In this document: in pieces, positions 1 through 9,358 of the stretch
How positions within the stretch are numbered: the stretch's first letter is position 1
How the letters are laid out: each line of letters begins with the position of its first letter
From: Shewanella phaeophyticola
Lineage (GTDB): Bacteria; Pseudomonadota; Gammaproteobacteria; Enterobacterales; Shewanellaceae
Reading direction: 5' to 3'
Assembly: GCF_025398315.1 (NCBI RefSeq)
Contig: NZ_JAODOQ010000001.1
Location: 2,542,001 to 2,606,000 of the forward strand
Length of the DNA stretch: 64,000 nt
Translations under genes and position numbers: made by a program
The notes under the pieces: model-generated
What the model was told of the DNA's origin: nothing
Database searches by the model: none
The model's input: only the letters and a program-made list of their open reading frames with translations

Positions 1-169
1 GTTCAAACACATCTTTAACCAAGCCATTTGCTTTACGTAAACGAAATGCATTGATGTCTACAGTCACAATGCCTGCTGCGTCTTGTCCACGATGTTGAAG
101 CACAGTCAGCGCATCATAAATGGTTTGATTAACTGTTGATTTTCCTACTATTCCGACGATACCACACAT
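1..169 (-). CDS. purF: Amidophosphoribosyltransferase PurF, N-terminal fragment (runs off left edge)
   Basis: First committed enzyme of purine synthesis: transfers glutamine amide nitrogen to PRPP. Only the first 56 codons are present. The protein starts [11 protein letters not shown], the class II glutamine amidotransferase start in which Cys2 is the catalytic nucleophile, and continues with the conserved [11 protein letters not shown] motif. The gene lies 41 bases downstream of cvpA, reproducing the cvpA-purF pair of gammaproteobacteria. The rest is outside the window. Identification is secure despite the short length. Confidence 0.93.
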   Translation of the reverse strand, partial: MCGIVGIVGKSTVNQTIYDALTVLQHRGQDAAGIVTVDINAFRLRKANGLVKDVFE

Positions 170-210
170 GGGTAAGGTTCCTCACTGTAAGGTGTTTTAT
201 GTTTATAATT

Positions 211-699
211 TTATATTTTGGGTACAAAGCTTGAGGTGTTTTCGAGATAGTTAAAAAACCACTGAATAACCACGCCAAATTCGGGTACAAGTACTGAACC
301 CTGCCACCAAACGGTGTCTGGGAACGCAGTAAATGCATCCATAAAAAACAGTAATGCGCTTACAATCAAAGCACCACGAATGGCACCAAAACACAAACCA
401 AGTACACGGTCTGTGCCCGACAAGCCAGTTTTAGACACTAACTGACCTAATAAATAATTGACTAAAGCCCCTAGGATCAGGGTAACGACAAATAGAATGG
501 CAATCGCGACACCGTTTCTCACTAACTCGTCCTGCATTTGGGTTAAATGCGCGGCAAGATCGAGATAAAATTGGCTAGCGATAAAGAAAGCGGCAAACCA
601 AACCACAAGTGACATGGCTTCTTTTGCGAATCCGCGGATTAAACTAATAATAGTTGATAACCCGATAATGATAATAATTGCGTAATCAATCCAAACCAT
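211..699 (-). CDS. cvpA: CvpA family inner-membrane protein
   Basis: Small inner-membrane protein (162 aa) first linked to colicin V production; its cellular role is still poorly defined, with later links to envelope stress and purF-coupled expression. About four hydrophobic segments are visible (near residues 5-20, 28-45, 62-85 and 100-122). The glycine-containing stretch around [18 protein letters not shown] is typical of the family. The gene sits between dedD and purF, the usual order, and probably shares their transcript. Length agrees with the family. Confidence 0.9.
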   Translation of the reverse strand: MVWIDYAIIIIIGLSTIISLIRGFAKEAMSLVVWFAAFFIASQFYLDLAAHLTQMQDELVRNGVAIAILFVVTLILGALVNYLLGQLVSKTGLSGTDRVLGLCFGAIRGALIVSALLFFMDAFTAFPDTVWWQGSVLVPEFGVVIQWFFNYLENTSSFVPKI

Positions 700-851
700 G
701 AAAATGGGGATCCGGTATAGGGTTCAAGACGGCGCGATTCTAACAGAGACAGAGATGTTTCTCACCCCTGATTGCATAAATTATTCATGCGCGATTGCGA
801 ACAATCAATTTGATATTTTCAACCACGCACTGAGACTACCGTCTGAACAGG

Positions 852-1490
852 TTAATGTTCTTGAGGATTGTAGGCGATGATCTTGCCCTTTAATCCGGTT
901 AGTTTGAAGATAGGCTCCTGGCGAGCTTTGAGTTTAGCTTCAGACACTTCAGAGCCAACAAATACCCGAGTCAGTTTTCCATCAACCGGTTTAACAGGCA
1001 AAGTATAAGCGGTAAACCCAGCTTTACGCAGTTGTGTCACTAGCGCACTGACATTGGCGGCGTTATTAAAACCACCTAACTGTAAAGTGTAACCTGCGGT
1101 TATCGCAGCTTTTGCAGGTGTTTTGGTTTGCGCCACTTCGGCTGCCGGCTTTGGTTGGGGTTTAGCAGGGAGTGTGGCTTTCGGTGTTGAGTCAACTTTT
1201 TGGGCGACTTGTGCAGGCTTATCATCACCCAGTTCAACCACATCACTGCCAAGGTCTTGCGGCTCCGCGATGCTCAACACCTGAAATTCCTCAATGGTGT
1301 CTGAAGTTTGCTCTGCCTGTTCACTACCATTTGAGTTATGGGTATTTTTGGCTAAAGGTCGTAATGGTATTTCAGTAAATTCTTCTACAACCTGGGTCTT
1401 TTTACCATCCAATAGGTCAGGTAAAAAAATCACCCCTAAAGCCACAAGCACAATAGTTCCAACCAAACGATTTTGAAATTGACGATTCAA
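852..1490 (-). CDS. dedD: SPOR-domain cell-division protein DedD
   Basis: Single-pass inner-membrane protein whose periplasmic SPOR domain binds denuded glycan at the septum. Residues about 8-25 form the anchor after a short basic cytoplasmic tail. A Pro/Ala/Lys-rich linker (about 85-125) follows, and the SPOR domain occupies about 130-205 (YTLQLGGFNNAANVSALV, then RVFVGSEVSEAKL). The 212 aa length fits the family. The start is a TTG (MNRQFQNRL) preceded by an AAGGG-like ribosome site. It lies 22 bases downstream of folC, the canonical order. Confidence 0.88.
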   Translation of the reverse strand: MNRQFQNRLVGTIVLVALGVIFLPDLLDGKKTQVVEEFTEIPLRPLAKNTHNSNGSEQAEQTSDTIEEFQVLSIAEPQDLGSDVVELGDDKPAQVAQKVDSTPKATLPAKPQPKPAAEVAQTKTPAKAAITAGYTLQLGGFNNAANVSALVTQLRKAGFTAYTLPVKPVDGKLTRVFVGSEVSEAKLKARQEPIFKLTGLKGKIIAYNPQEH

Positions 1491-1512
1491 AGCGAATTCC
1501 CTTTTAAAAAAA

Positions 1513-2793
1513 TTAACCTAAGTACGATTTAACGCCCGCAACAGTATAAAAAGAACCGAACACAATAACCACATCGTCTTCATTTATGTCTTTTTGTACG
1601 CCGTGCCACGCGTTGCTCATATCTTGATATTGTTGTGCGTTTTGTTGGCTCGCCTGTGGCAATGCATCATATAGCAATTGCGCCGATGCCCCACGAGGGT
1701 TATCTAAACTCACTAGATTCCACTGGTTAATGTGCGGTGCAAGTGTCTCTATCACCGCGTTAATATCTTTATCTTTTAACATGCCACACACAGCGACAAT
1801 TCGTTTGCCTTGATAGGCCTGTAACTGGTTGGCTAAATAACGAGCGGCATGTGGGTTATGGGCAACATCCAGTAAAACTATTGGTTGCTGACTCACTTGC
1901 TCTAAGCGCCCTGCGAGTTTGGCGTTGGCTAAACCATCGGCAATTTGCTGCTCTGTGATCTGCGGCCAGATCTGGCTGACTAACGCCACCACACTGGCGG
2001 CGTTGGGCAAGGGCAAGCTAGGCACAGGCAAACCTAAATAGTTGTTTTGCGCTGATGTAAAATCCCACTGTGCAGAGTTGGTATCAGACACTTGATAGTT
2101 AAACTCATAACCCACGCGATACAAATTAGTATGCATATACTCGGCATAGTCTTTAACTGATTTAGGTAAGTCTGGTTCGCCCACTACGGCAAGGCAATGT
2201 TGCCTAAATACCCCGGCTTTTTCACGGCCAACCAGCTCGCGACTGTCTCCAAGATACTCTTGATGATCAAGATCTATTGAGGTCAAGATCACAGCTGTTG
2301 AATCAATAATGTTAGTGGCATCTAAACGCCCACCTAAACCCACTTCAAGAATTGCCACATCTACGTTTGCGGCTTTAAACAAATACAAACCGGCGAGTGT
2401 CGCGTATTCAAAAAAAGTCAGTGAAATATCAGCACGCGCCGCTTCAATGGCACAAAATGCTTCGATAAGTGATGCATCACTAGCATCTTGCTGGTTAATT
2501 CGCACCCGTTCGTTATAACGTAATAAATGCGGTGAGCTATATACCCCAACAGACAGACCAGACTGACGTAAAATAGACTCTAACATCGCACAGCTTGTGC
2601 CTTTACCATTAGTACCGGCAACGGTAATCACTTTACTTGGGGCTAAAGATAATAAATCTAACCGTTTAGCGACCTTATCAACCCGGGTTAATCCCATGTC
2701 GATTTCGGTTGGATGAATAGCCAGTAAATAGTCTAGCCATTGCGCTAGGTTAGCATCTTGCTCTGGGACATTGACTTCATTGATGGTCGACAT
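1513..2793 (-). CDS. folC: Bifunctional folylpolyglutamate synthase/dihydrofolate synthase FolC
   Basis: Mur-ligase-family enzyme that adds glutamate to dihydropteroate and to folates using ATP. The P-loop TVAGTNGKGTSCAMLE (about residues 58-73) and the Mur-ligase motif VGLGGRLDATNI (about 150-161) are visible, with a C-terminal domain containing LLDVAHNPHAARYL. At 426 aa it has the full family length. It precedes dedD as in Escherichia coli, but the gene that should precede it, accD, is missing here. Confidence 0.95.
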   Translation of the reverse strand: MSTINEVNVPEQDANLAQWLDYLLAIHPTEIDMGLTRVDKVAKRLDLLSLAPSKVITVAGTNGKGTSCAMLESILRQSGLSVGVYSSPHLLRYNERVRINQQDASDASLIEAFCAIEAARADISLTFFEYATLAGLYLFKAANVDVAILEVGLGGRLDATNIIDSTAVILTSIDLDHQEYLGDSRELVGREKAGVFRQHCLAVVGEPDLPKSVKDYAEYMHTNLYRVGYEFNYQVSDTNSAQWDFTSAQNNYLGLPVPSLPLPNAASVVALVSQIWPQITEQQIADGLANAKLAGRLEQVSQQPIVLLDVAHNPHAARYLANQLQAYQGKRIVAVCGMLKDKDINAVIETLAPHINQWNLVSLDNPRGASAQLLYDALPQASQQNAQQYQDMSNAWHGVQKDINEDDVVIVFGSFYTVAGVKSYLG

Positions 2794-2866
2794 ATATAAA
2801 TACCATTTAAACTCTACTGACGCGTTACCTGTTTAACCTTAACTCAGGTTAAGAGATGGGGTAAAT

Positions 2867-2891
2867 AAGCCAAAATAACAAAATTTGGCTT
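2867..2891 (-). terminator. Weak hairpin downstream of truA
   Basis: An 8-bp inverted repeat (AAGCCAAA and TTTGGCTT) with a 9-base loop lies in the truA-folC gap, followed on the minus strand by ATTTAC rather than a clean U-tract. It could be a weak terminator of truA. The rest of the gap (2794-3017) shows no gene and no recognisable accD remnant. Confidence 0.35.
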
Positions 2892-3017
2892 ATTATAACT
2901 TAATGAGTCAATTACGTTGCGAGTCTTATTCATCACAAGGTTAATTGATTTTTATTGTCGATATTGTGTCACAGTTTATACAACAAAAGCAGGTTAGTTA
3001 TACGTTTATTTAGCTAA

Positions 3018-3815
3018 TTAACAATGGTTTAATCCAGCATAAATAATGTACTCTAGTGCCAGTTTAGGCAGTTGATATTGCTCAGGGTACGTCACATCAA
3101 CTAAATATAAGCCATTAGGCTTGGCCGTTGCAGCGGCTTGATTACGATCTTTAAGTGCCAGTAACTCAGTTATCCACTCAATCGGTTTATTGCCTAGGCC
3201 AACTTCAAGCAACGAGCCCACAATGTTACGCACCATATGGTGTAAAAATGCATTGGCTTGAATATCTACCATCACATACATGCCTTGGCGGGTAACGGTG
3301 ACGTTATGCACGTTACGAAACGGCGTATTGGATTGGCACTGAATGGCGCGAAAACTGGTAAAGTCGTTTTCGCCTAACAATAATTGTGCAGCCTGGTGCA
3401 TTAAGGTTTCATCAATATCACCATGATAATGACTCACACCTGAGCGTAATATCCCAGGGCGTAATTGATGATTGTAAATCACATAGCGATAACGGCGGGC
3501 AGTAGCGCTAAAGCGCGCATGAAAACTGTCGTCAACCTCTTTTACCCAGCGCACGGCTATTGTGTCGGGCAAATTAGCATTAATGCCTAATGTCCATGCG
3601 GTTAATGGACGCTTGGCGGTAGTGTCAAAATGCACAACCTGGCCTGTGCCGTGGACACCAGAATCGGTTCTGCCGGCACAAAAGACTTCTATTGATTCAT
3701 TTGCCACATAGGATAATGCTTTTTCAAGCTGAGCTTGCACTGAAACGACATCGGCCTGGCGCTGCCATCCGAAAAAACCACTACCATCATATTCAATACC
3801 TAACGCAACTCGCAT
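3018..3815 (-). CDS. truA: tRNA pseudouridine(38-40) synthase TruA
   Basis: Converts uridines 38-40 of tRNA anticodon arms to pseudouridine. The catalytic motif [19 protein letters not shown] (about residues 45-63) carries the nucleophilic Asp of RTD. The N-terminal [14 protein letters not shown] and the later [18 protein letters not shown] stretch are family signatures. Length (265 aa) is normal. The gene lies between fimV and folC. The 155-base gap on the fimV side contains a strong terminator, so truA probably has its own promoter. Confidence 0.96.
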   Translation of the reverse strand: MRVALGIEYDGSGFFGWQRQADVVSVQAQLEKALSYVANESIEVFCAGRTDSGVHGTGQVVHFDTTAKRPLTAWTLGINANLPDTIAVRWVKEVDDSFHARFSATARRYRYVIYNHQLRPGILRSGVSHYHGDIDETLMHQAAQLLLGENDFTSFRAIQCQSNTPFRNVHNVTVTRQGMYVMVDIQANAFLHHMVRNIVGSLLEVGLGNKPIEWITELLALKDRNQAAATAKPNGLYLVDVTYPEQYQLPKLALEYIIYAGLNHC

Positions 3816-3922
3816 TTCAATTTCCTCAGCAATTTAATGGCGCGAAGTTTATATCAATTTGATCCATTTTGTAATGACTTGGCACGAGTCATCGCATTCG
3901 AGATGGTAGTTATGTTTGCAAT

Positions 3923-3955
3923 AAAAAAACGGTGCATACATTTGCACCGTTTTTA
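3923..3955 (-). terminator. Rho-independent terminator after fimV
   Basis: Perfect 8-bp stem ACGGTGCA/TGCACCGT with a 6-base loop, flanked by an A-run on one side and a T-run on the other, so it can act in both directions. On the minus strand it directly follows the fimV stop codon. Confidence 0.85.
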
Positions 3956-3970
3956 TGGCTTAAAAGCTGA

Positions 3971-6664
3971 TTAAAATCCTTTTAACAACGAGGCCGCCTC
4001 TGCCTTTTGGCGATCATTACCATCAATTTGCACTTCTTTTAACAAGGCTTTAGCACTGTCTTGATCTTCAATTTCAATGTAAGCGCGGGCGAGGTCTAAC
4101 TTAGCATTCACTGAGTTTTCTTCGTCATCGACATCAACCATATCCGCGTTGCCAATTAATGAGTTAACTTCACCGACATCAACATCTACGTCTTTATACT
4201 GATCGGTTTTATCAATATTTTCATCGGCATCATTAAGCAACTTATCAATATCGATATAACCGTTTTCGCGCTCAAAACTCATTAAGTCGTCATCGCTGAC
4301 GTTATATTGAGCTGATTTACTGCGCTCATTTTCGTCTAACGCGGCAAGTGCTTCGTCGACAGTGAGGTTGTCATCATTGAGAAGATAATCATCTTCAGAG
4401 GTATAGTTATCGCCGTCATCTTCAGTTAACGACTGTGAAAACGCTGCTAATAAATCATCATCACTGACTGTCGGTTGCGGCTCTTGCTCATCAACGGCTG
4501 TTTCTGCAGCCTTGAGTAAGTCGCTTTCCCAATCAAGCATTGCAGGTTTAGGTTTATTGGCTTTTAAATCATTAAAGAAACCAGAGTCTTTATTCGCTTT
4601 GCCCCCTGTATTTGGGGTAGATTCATCATCTTGTGCATCATCATCTAACGACAGACTGACATCGTCATCACCCATTGAGGCCAGCAATGCATTTAGCTCA
4701 TCTTCTGCATCTTCGTCGCTGATGTCATCCATTAAAGGCGCATCTAAGTCTTCGGCTTCTAGACTAAACTCTAATTCATCGTCTGATGCTTCTGTGCCAT
4801 CATTGACAATAGTATCATCCGTTTTAGCATCAGTTTCGTCAGCAGACTCAGTCGAATTGCTTTCTACCAATAACGCATCTAAACCTGGGTCAAAAAAGGT
4901 TTTGTCATGCTCAGCGTCAGCTTGACTACGTGAGTTGTCTAAATCACTTAAGTATTCATCAAGCTCGTTAAATAAGTCCTGGTCGTCAACATCACTTGAA
5001 TCATCTACTTCATTTGGGTCAATGGTCTGTGTGGCGTCGTCTTGCTCATCAAGATTTAATTCTGGCGCGATTTCAGGTTCATCGAAGCTGGCAAGCAGTG
5101 CATCAATGTCTTCATCACTGCTTTCAGTCACATCGGCAGATATTGTCGCATCATCGTCGATATCGTCTAACTCATCTGCAATTTGTGCGGTAATATCATC
5201 TTCGTCATCGTCTTGCTCAAAACCTGCGAGTAAGGCATCGATGTCATCATCGCCTGAAGAGAGTGTTTCAGTATCATCAGACTCATCGGCTAATTCAGCT
5301 GCAATTTGCTCAGATAAATCTTCACTCTTATCATCTACTGGTGCCTCTTCAGCTGTGCTGATATCGGCCACACTAGAGTCAATAACGGGCTCATTTAAAC
5401 TTGCCAGTAACGCATCAATGTCCTGGTCATCTGCCTCTGTGCTTTCTTCAATATCATCTTCATCTTGAAGCTCTGCCGCAATTAACGCCGCAATATCGTC
5501 TTGCTCATTCACGGTTTCACTATTTAACGCTTGTGCAGCGTCTTCATCTGGGCTTGCTTCTAATTCAGCGAGTAATGCATCGATATCATCATCACTGGTT
5601 TCGTCATCACTATCATCAATTTCAAGTTCTGCCAGTAGCTCATCACGGTCAGATGTCTCTGTCATCTCGTCAGTTTCTGATGAGACTTCGCTTTCTGGTT
5701 CGGCGTCAGTGTCTGCTGGCATATCAAATTCAGCTAACAACGAATCGATGGCGTCATCGGCTGCAACATTTGAATCATCATCAGATTCTTCAGCGGATTC
5801 TTCATCTAAGTCTTGGCTAAATTCTGGTTCATCATCAGTCTCTTTGGCTTGCTCTGTCTCAGTTTCTGCTGACATATCGAATTCAGCTAACAACGAGTCG
5901 ATGTCGTCATCGTTTGCAACATTTGAATCATCATCAGATTCTTCAACGGATTCTTCATTTAAGTCTTCGCTAGATTCTGGTTCATCATCAGTCTCTTTGG
6001 CTTGCTCTGTCTCAGCTTCTGCTGGCATATCGAATTCAGCTAACAACGAGTCAATGTCGTCATCGTTTGCAACATTTGAATCATCATCAGATTCTTCAGC
6101 GGATTCTTCATTTAAGTCTTCGCTAGATTCTGGTTCATCATCAGTCTCTTTGGCTTGCTCTGTCTCAGTTTCTGCTGGCATATCGAATTCAGCTAACAAC
6201 GAGTCAATGTCTTCATCGGCTGCAACATTTGAATCATCATCAGATTCTTCAGCTGATTCTTCATTTAAGTCTTCGCTAGATTCTGGTTCATCATCAGTCT
6301 CTTTGGCTTGCTCTGTCTCAGTTTCTGCCGGCATATCGAATTCAGCTAACAACGAGTCAATGTCGTCATCGTTTGATAGTGACTCATCAACGGCCTCAGG
6401 TTGCTCATCTACAGCAGACTCTTCGGTTTCTGGCGGCATATCAAATTCAGCTAACAGCGAATCAATATCATTTTCTGCAGAATCATCTAATTCGTCATTA
6501 TTATTTGTACTACCATCATCGAGATCAGCTAATAAGCTGTCCAAATCATCTTCTGGGGCAACAGACGAAACGGTTGAGGCGGGTAAGTCATCTAATCCGG
6601 CTAATAGGCTGTCTAAATCATCATCGTCATCGAGCGGCTCCAGTTCAGAGTCTTGCTCTTCCAT
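3971..6664 (-). CDS. fimV: FimV C-terminal part: acidic repeat region and C-terminal TPR-like domain
   Basis: C-terminal 897 codons of the FimV polar hub protein. The frame is the same as the upstream N-terminal piece and is separated from it only by an in-frame TGA (6674-6676) plus three codons, so the two are almost certainly one gene of about 1,300 codons (from the ATG at 7891) interrupted by a nonsense change or base error. The sequence is extremely acidic and built of repeated DxDSLLAEF/DIDALLA motifs, including four full tandem 51-residue units. The last about 45 residues (LDLARAYIEIEDQDSAKALL, ending SLLKGF) are the conserved FimV C-terminal TPR-type domain, which in other bacteria binds partners such as cyclase-regulating and polar pilus/flagellar factors. 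Whether this piece is translated independently (ATG at 6664) is unknown. Confidence 0.8.
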   Translation of the reverse strand: MEEQDSELEPLDDDDDLDSLLAGLDDLPASTVSSVAPEDDLDSLLADLDDGSTNNNDELDDSAENDIDSLLAEFDMPPETEESAVDEQPEAVDESLSNDDDIDSLLAEFDMPAETETEQAKETDDEPESSEDLNEESAEESDDDSNVAADEDIDSLLAEFDMPAETETEQAKETDDEPESSEDLNEESAEESDDDSNVANDDDIDSLLAEFDMPAEAETEQAKETDDEPESSEDLNEESVEESDDDSNVANDDDIDSLLAEFDMSAETETEQAKETDDEPEFSQDLDEESAEESDDDSNVAADDAIDSLLAEFDMPADTDAEPESEVSSETDEMTETSDRDELLAELEIDDSDDETSDDDIDALLAELEASPDEDAAQALNSETVNEQDDIAALIAAELQDEDDIEESTEADDQDIDALLASLNEPVIDSSVADISTAEEAPVDDKSEDLSEQIAAELADESDDTETLSSGDDDIDALLAGFEQDDDEDDITAQIADELDDIDDDATISADVTESSDEDIDALLASFDEPEIAPELNLDEQDDATQTIDPNEVDDSSDVDDQDLFNELDEYLSDLDNSRSQADAEHDKTFFDPGLDALLVESNSTESADETDAKTDDTIVNDGTEASDDELEFSLEAEDLDAPLMDDISDEDAEDELNALLASMGDDDVSLSLDDDAQDDESTPNTGGKANKDSGFFNDLKANKPKPAMLDWESDLLKAAETAVDEQEPQPTVSDDDLLAAFSQSLTEDDGDNYTSEDDYLLNDDNLTVDEALAALDENERSKSAQYNVSDDDLMSFERENGYIDIDKLLNDADENIDKTDQYKDVDVDVGEVNSLIGNADMVDVDDEENSVNAKLDLARAYIEIEDQDSAKALLKEVQIDGNDRQKAEAASLLKGF
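5712..6376 (-). repeat. 153-bp in-frame tandem repeat inside fimV
   Basis: Four nearly identical 153-bp units and a partial fifth encode a 51-residue acidic unit beginning DIDSLLAEFDM and containing ETEQAKETDDEPES and EESDDDSNVA. The marker word CTAACAACGA recurs every 153 bases. High nucleotide identity between units suggests recent expansion and copy-number variability between strains. Confidence 0.92.
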
Positions 6665-6673
6665 GGCTTCGAC

Positions 6674-7891
6674 TCATAAGTCATCTAAAGACGAGCCTTC
6701 ATCATCGTCGGTGTCTTCACCCACGAACATTTCAGACGCCATGTCCATTTCACTGTCGTCCGCCATTGAGGCTTCGGGTTGTAGTTCGGCACTGTCTAAA
6801 TTTAATAAATCGTCAATGGACTCGTCGTCATCAGAATCTAAATGGATCACAACATCATCAGCGTTGTCTTCCTCATCTAGCGCTGCGGCAGTACCTGCTT
6901 GTTTCGCAACGGTTTCGGTTTGCTCGTTTGATGTAATTTCATTTTCGGTCTGTTGTGCGGCTTTTTTACGACGAGTTAATAACCAAAAAATAAGCCCAAA
7001 CAGTAATAATAACGGCACCGAAGCAGCCACAATCAACAGCATGGTGTTGTCTGTTAAGCTGCGCCAAAAATCTGCGGGGGCTTCTACTACAGGTTCTTTA
7101 TTATCAACTTGTTGTAATAGTTTTTCGTACTCGATTCTTAATTTATCGTGTTTCTCGCTTAGCAGTTGTAAGTCTTCTTCAAGCGATGAAATGTTTAACG
7201 ACATCTGCTCAATTTTATTTTTAAGCACTTGATTGTCATTGTTACTGACCATTAATTCGTCTTGCGCACGGGCAAGCTCGTCAGTCAACATCAAGGTTTT
7301 AGCATTCGCTTTGTCTAGCACGCTATTGAGATCGTTAACTTCTGCAGCATTGGCTTGTTTTAATGCTTGAGTTTGCACTTCAACTGCGGGTGTTTTTTGC
7401 ACTATTTGCAGCGGTTTATCCGCATTAGGCTTTTTAACGACTTCAACGATTGCAGAAGGTTTAGTGACAACGGGCTGTGGGGGAACTGGAGCTGGACGAC
7501 TTATTTGGCGGTCATCTTGTTCGGCGCGACGACGTGCAACACTGTCTGGAATAGCGGCCATCACCTCGGCAGACGGGATTAATAAAATCATCCCTCGTTC
7601 GAGTGTGTTGTAGTTATTGCCACTGAACGCATGGGGATTGGCGTCGAATAATGCTGCCATCACCTGGTAAACGCTCACGCGATCATTGAGCCTAACTTTT
7701 TGAGCAATACTCCAAAAGGTGTCTCTTGACGTTGTTGGACCATACTGGCGCTTAGCTTGCTGCTTAACCTCGCCATTTGGACCCGTTATGTTCAATGTTT
7801 CAGCATGTGCAGAATCAATCAACTGTAAACTGGTGAAACCAACGGTGGTACAGGCAATTAAACCCAGAATATAAGAAGTACGCAAAGTCAT
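6674..7891 (-). CDS. fimV: FimV N-terminal part: LysM domain, membrane anchor, start of acidic region
   Basis: N-terminal 405 codons of FimV, a polar landmark protein needed for type IV pilus and polar organelle placement. Start chosen at the ATG preceded by AAGGATTGG; it gives a signal peptide (about residues 1-31, TLRTSYILGLIACTTVGF). Next come a FimV-type N-terminal/LysM region (RDTFWSIAQKVRLNDRVSVY), a Pro-rich linker, a periplasmic coiled coil (NDLNSVLDKANAKTLMLTDE and onward), one membrane helix (TMLLIVAASVPLLLLFGLIF), a basic RRKK stop-transfer and an acidic cytoplasmic tail. The frame ends in TGA and resumes in the same frame 12 bases later. A strong terminator separates it from asd. 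Confidence 0.85.
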   Translation of the reverse strand: MTLRTSYILGLIACTTVGFTSLQLIDSAHAETLNITGPNGEVKQQAKRQYGPTTSRDTFWSIAQKVRLNDRVSVYQVMAALFDANPHAFSGNNYNTLERGMILLIPSAEVMAAIPDSVARRRAEQDDRQISRPAPVPPQPVVTKPSAIVEVVKKPNADKPLQIVQKTPAVEVQTQALKQANAAEVNDLNSVLDKANAKTLMLTDELARAQDELMVSNNDNQVLKNKIEQMSLNISSLEEDLQLLSEKHDKLRIEYEKLLQQVDNKEPVVEAPADFWRSLTDNTMLLIVAASVPLLLLFGLIFWLLTRRKKAAQQTENEITSNEQTETVAKQAGTAAALDEEDNADDVVIHLDSDDDESIDDLLNLDSAELQPEASMADDSEMDMASEMFVGEDTDDDEGSSLDDL

Positions 7892-8088
7892 CCAATCCTT
7901 CCCTTTAAGCGCAATTGAGTTGCCATCTTGGCAACAGGCTGTAGGCAATTTTTATCGTTAATTATATCAAATCACATCGGTTTTACGCTAACTTTTGCAC
8001 TTAAAAAGGCAGTATAGATGTTAAGAATGATACATTTACGACTATAAACTAGTTCCGCAAGCCCTGCTACTACTGGCGCAAGTAAAAC

Positions 8089-8117
8089 AAAAAAGCCTGC
8101 TAGCTGCAGGCTTTTTA
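8089..8117 (-). terminator. Rho-independent terminator after asd
   Basis: Stem AAAAGCCTGC/GCAGGCTTTT with a 5-base loop and T-tract, 48 bases beyond the asd stop codon; symmetric enough to work in either direction. Confidence 0.88.
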
Positions 8118-8164
8118 AACTAAATCACTTATTGATTAATGAATTAACCTTGAGCAAAGCTCAA

Positions 8165-9181
8165 TTAATAGTAATCTCTAATCAAAATTTCAGCGATTTG
8201 CACACTGTTTAATGCCGCACCCTTACGAATGTTATCGGCAGTAACCCATAAATTTATACCGTGCGAATGAGAAATATCTTTACGGATACGGCCTACATAT
8301 ACTGGATCATTGCCCGCAGCTTCAGTCACAGCTGTTGGGTATTCGTCATCGCTTTCAAACAACTCGACACCTGGCGCATTACGAAGAATAGCTTTAACGT
8401 CTTCTGCATCAACAGGTTGAAGTGTTTCAATATGAATCGCTTCTGAATGACCATAAAACACAGGTACACGCACTGCAGTTGGGTTAACAACAATTTCGTC
8501 ATCACCAAAAATCTTTTGCGTTTCCCACACCATTTTCATTTCTTCTTTGGTGTAGCCATTTTCCATAAACACATCAATTTGCGGTAATACGTTGAACGCA
8601 ATTTGTTTTGGATAAACAGACGGCTCTGCAGGTAAACCTTGTAGTAATTTAGCGCATTGACCTGCTAATTCTTCAATGGCTTTTTTACCGGTACCCGACA
8701 CAGACTGATAAGTCGCAACATTAATGCGCGAAATACCAAACGCATCATAAATTGGCTTTAGTGCAACCAACATTTGAATGGTTGAACAGTTTGGGTTAGC
8801 AATAATGTTGCGGTTACGAAAATCTGCAATTGCTTCTGGGTTAACTTCTGGTACCACTAATGGCACGTCGATGTCATAACGATAATGTGAAGTGTTGTCG
8901 ATAACCACACAACCCGCATCGCCAGCAATTGGTGCCCATTTAGCAGACACATCGCCACCTGCAGAGAAGAAACCAATTTGAGCCTGGCTCCAGTCAAACG
9001 TTTCTACGTCAAGAATTTCTACTTGTTTACCGTGAAAACTGACCGTTTCGCCAGCACTGCGACTGCTCGCTAATGGAAACAACTTAGCAACCGGGAAATT
9101 ACGCTGCTCGAGGATCTCAATCATAGTTTGACCCACTGCGCCCGATGCACCTAAAACGACTACATTAAATTCCTGAGACAT
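8165..9181 (-). CDS. asd: Aspartate-semialdehyde dehydrogenase
   Basis: Reduces aspartyl phosphate to aspartate semialdehyde with NADPH, at the branch to lysine/diaminopimelate, threonine and methionine. Start set at MSQEFNVVVLGASGAVGQ, which begins the Rossmann fold; an upstream in-frame start would add 12 residues without similarity. The catalytic cysteine is in NPNCSTIQMLVALKPI. At 338 aa it belongs to the shorter Asd subfamily found beside fimV/truA/pdxB in many gammaproteobacteria (the position of E. coli usg, a paralogue). The intact catalytic Cys supports a true Asd. Confidence 0.92.
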   Translation of the reverse strand: MSQEFNVVVLGASGAVGQTMIEILEQRNFPVAKLFPLASSRSAGETVSFHGKQVEILDVETFDWSQAQIGFFSAGGDVSAKWAPIAGDAGCVVIDNTSHYRYDIDVPLVVPEVNPEAIADFRNRNIIANPNCSTIQMLVALKPIYDAFGISRINVATYQSVSGTGKKAIEELAGQCAKLLQGLPAEPSVYPKQIAFNVLPQIDVFMENGYTKEEMKMVWETQKIFGDDEIVVNPTAVRVPVFYGHSEAIHIETLQPVDAEDVKAILRNAPGVELFESDDEYPTAVTEAAGNDPVYVGRIRKDISHSHGINLWVTADNIRKGAALNSVQIAEILIRDYY

Positions 9182-9358
9182 AATTAACGCTCGACTCCTA
9201 TTATCCTGTTTGAGCAATCAATCTACCCTAGTTTCGCTGTGCTTTACTAGGGTTAATGTATTAAAAAAGTCGGCTTTCAAGTGATTTTTTCTCAACTGGG
9301 CAAAAAAGCGTACTTTTATCATTATCATGCCCATTTATCGTAGCCAAAAACAGTGTAA

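Noticed and set aside
2794..3017. Remnant of accD between folC and truA
   Set aside because: No stretch resembling the AccD zinc finger or carboxyltransferase motifs was visible in either strand.
6674..6676. TGA in fimV (and 57975-57977 in the transporter) as selenocysteine codons
   Set aside because: Neither family contains selenocysteine, no SECIS-like hairpin was apparent, and the contexts fit mutation or error.
5709..7232. 507-codon plus-strand frame rich in Ser antisense to fimV
   Set aside because: It is the complement of the acidic GAT/GAA-rich repeats; such DNA reads as Ser-rich open frames on the other strand. No start site or domain supports it.
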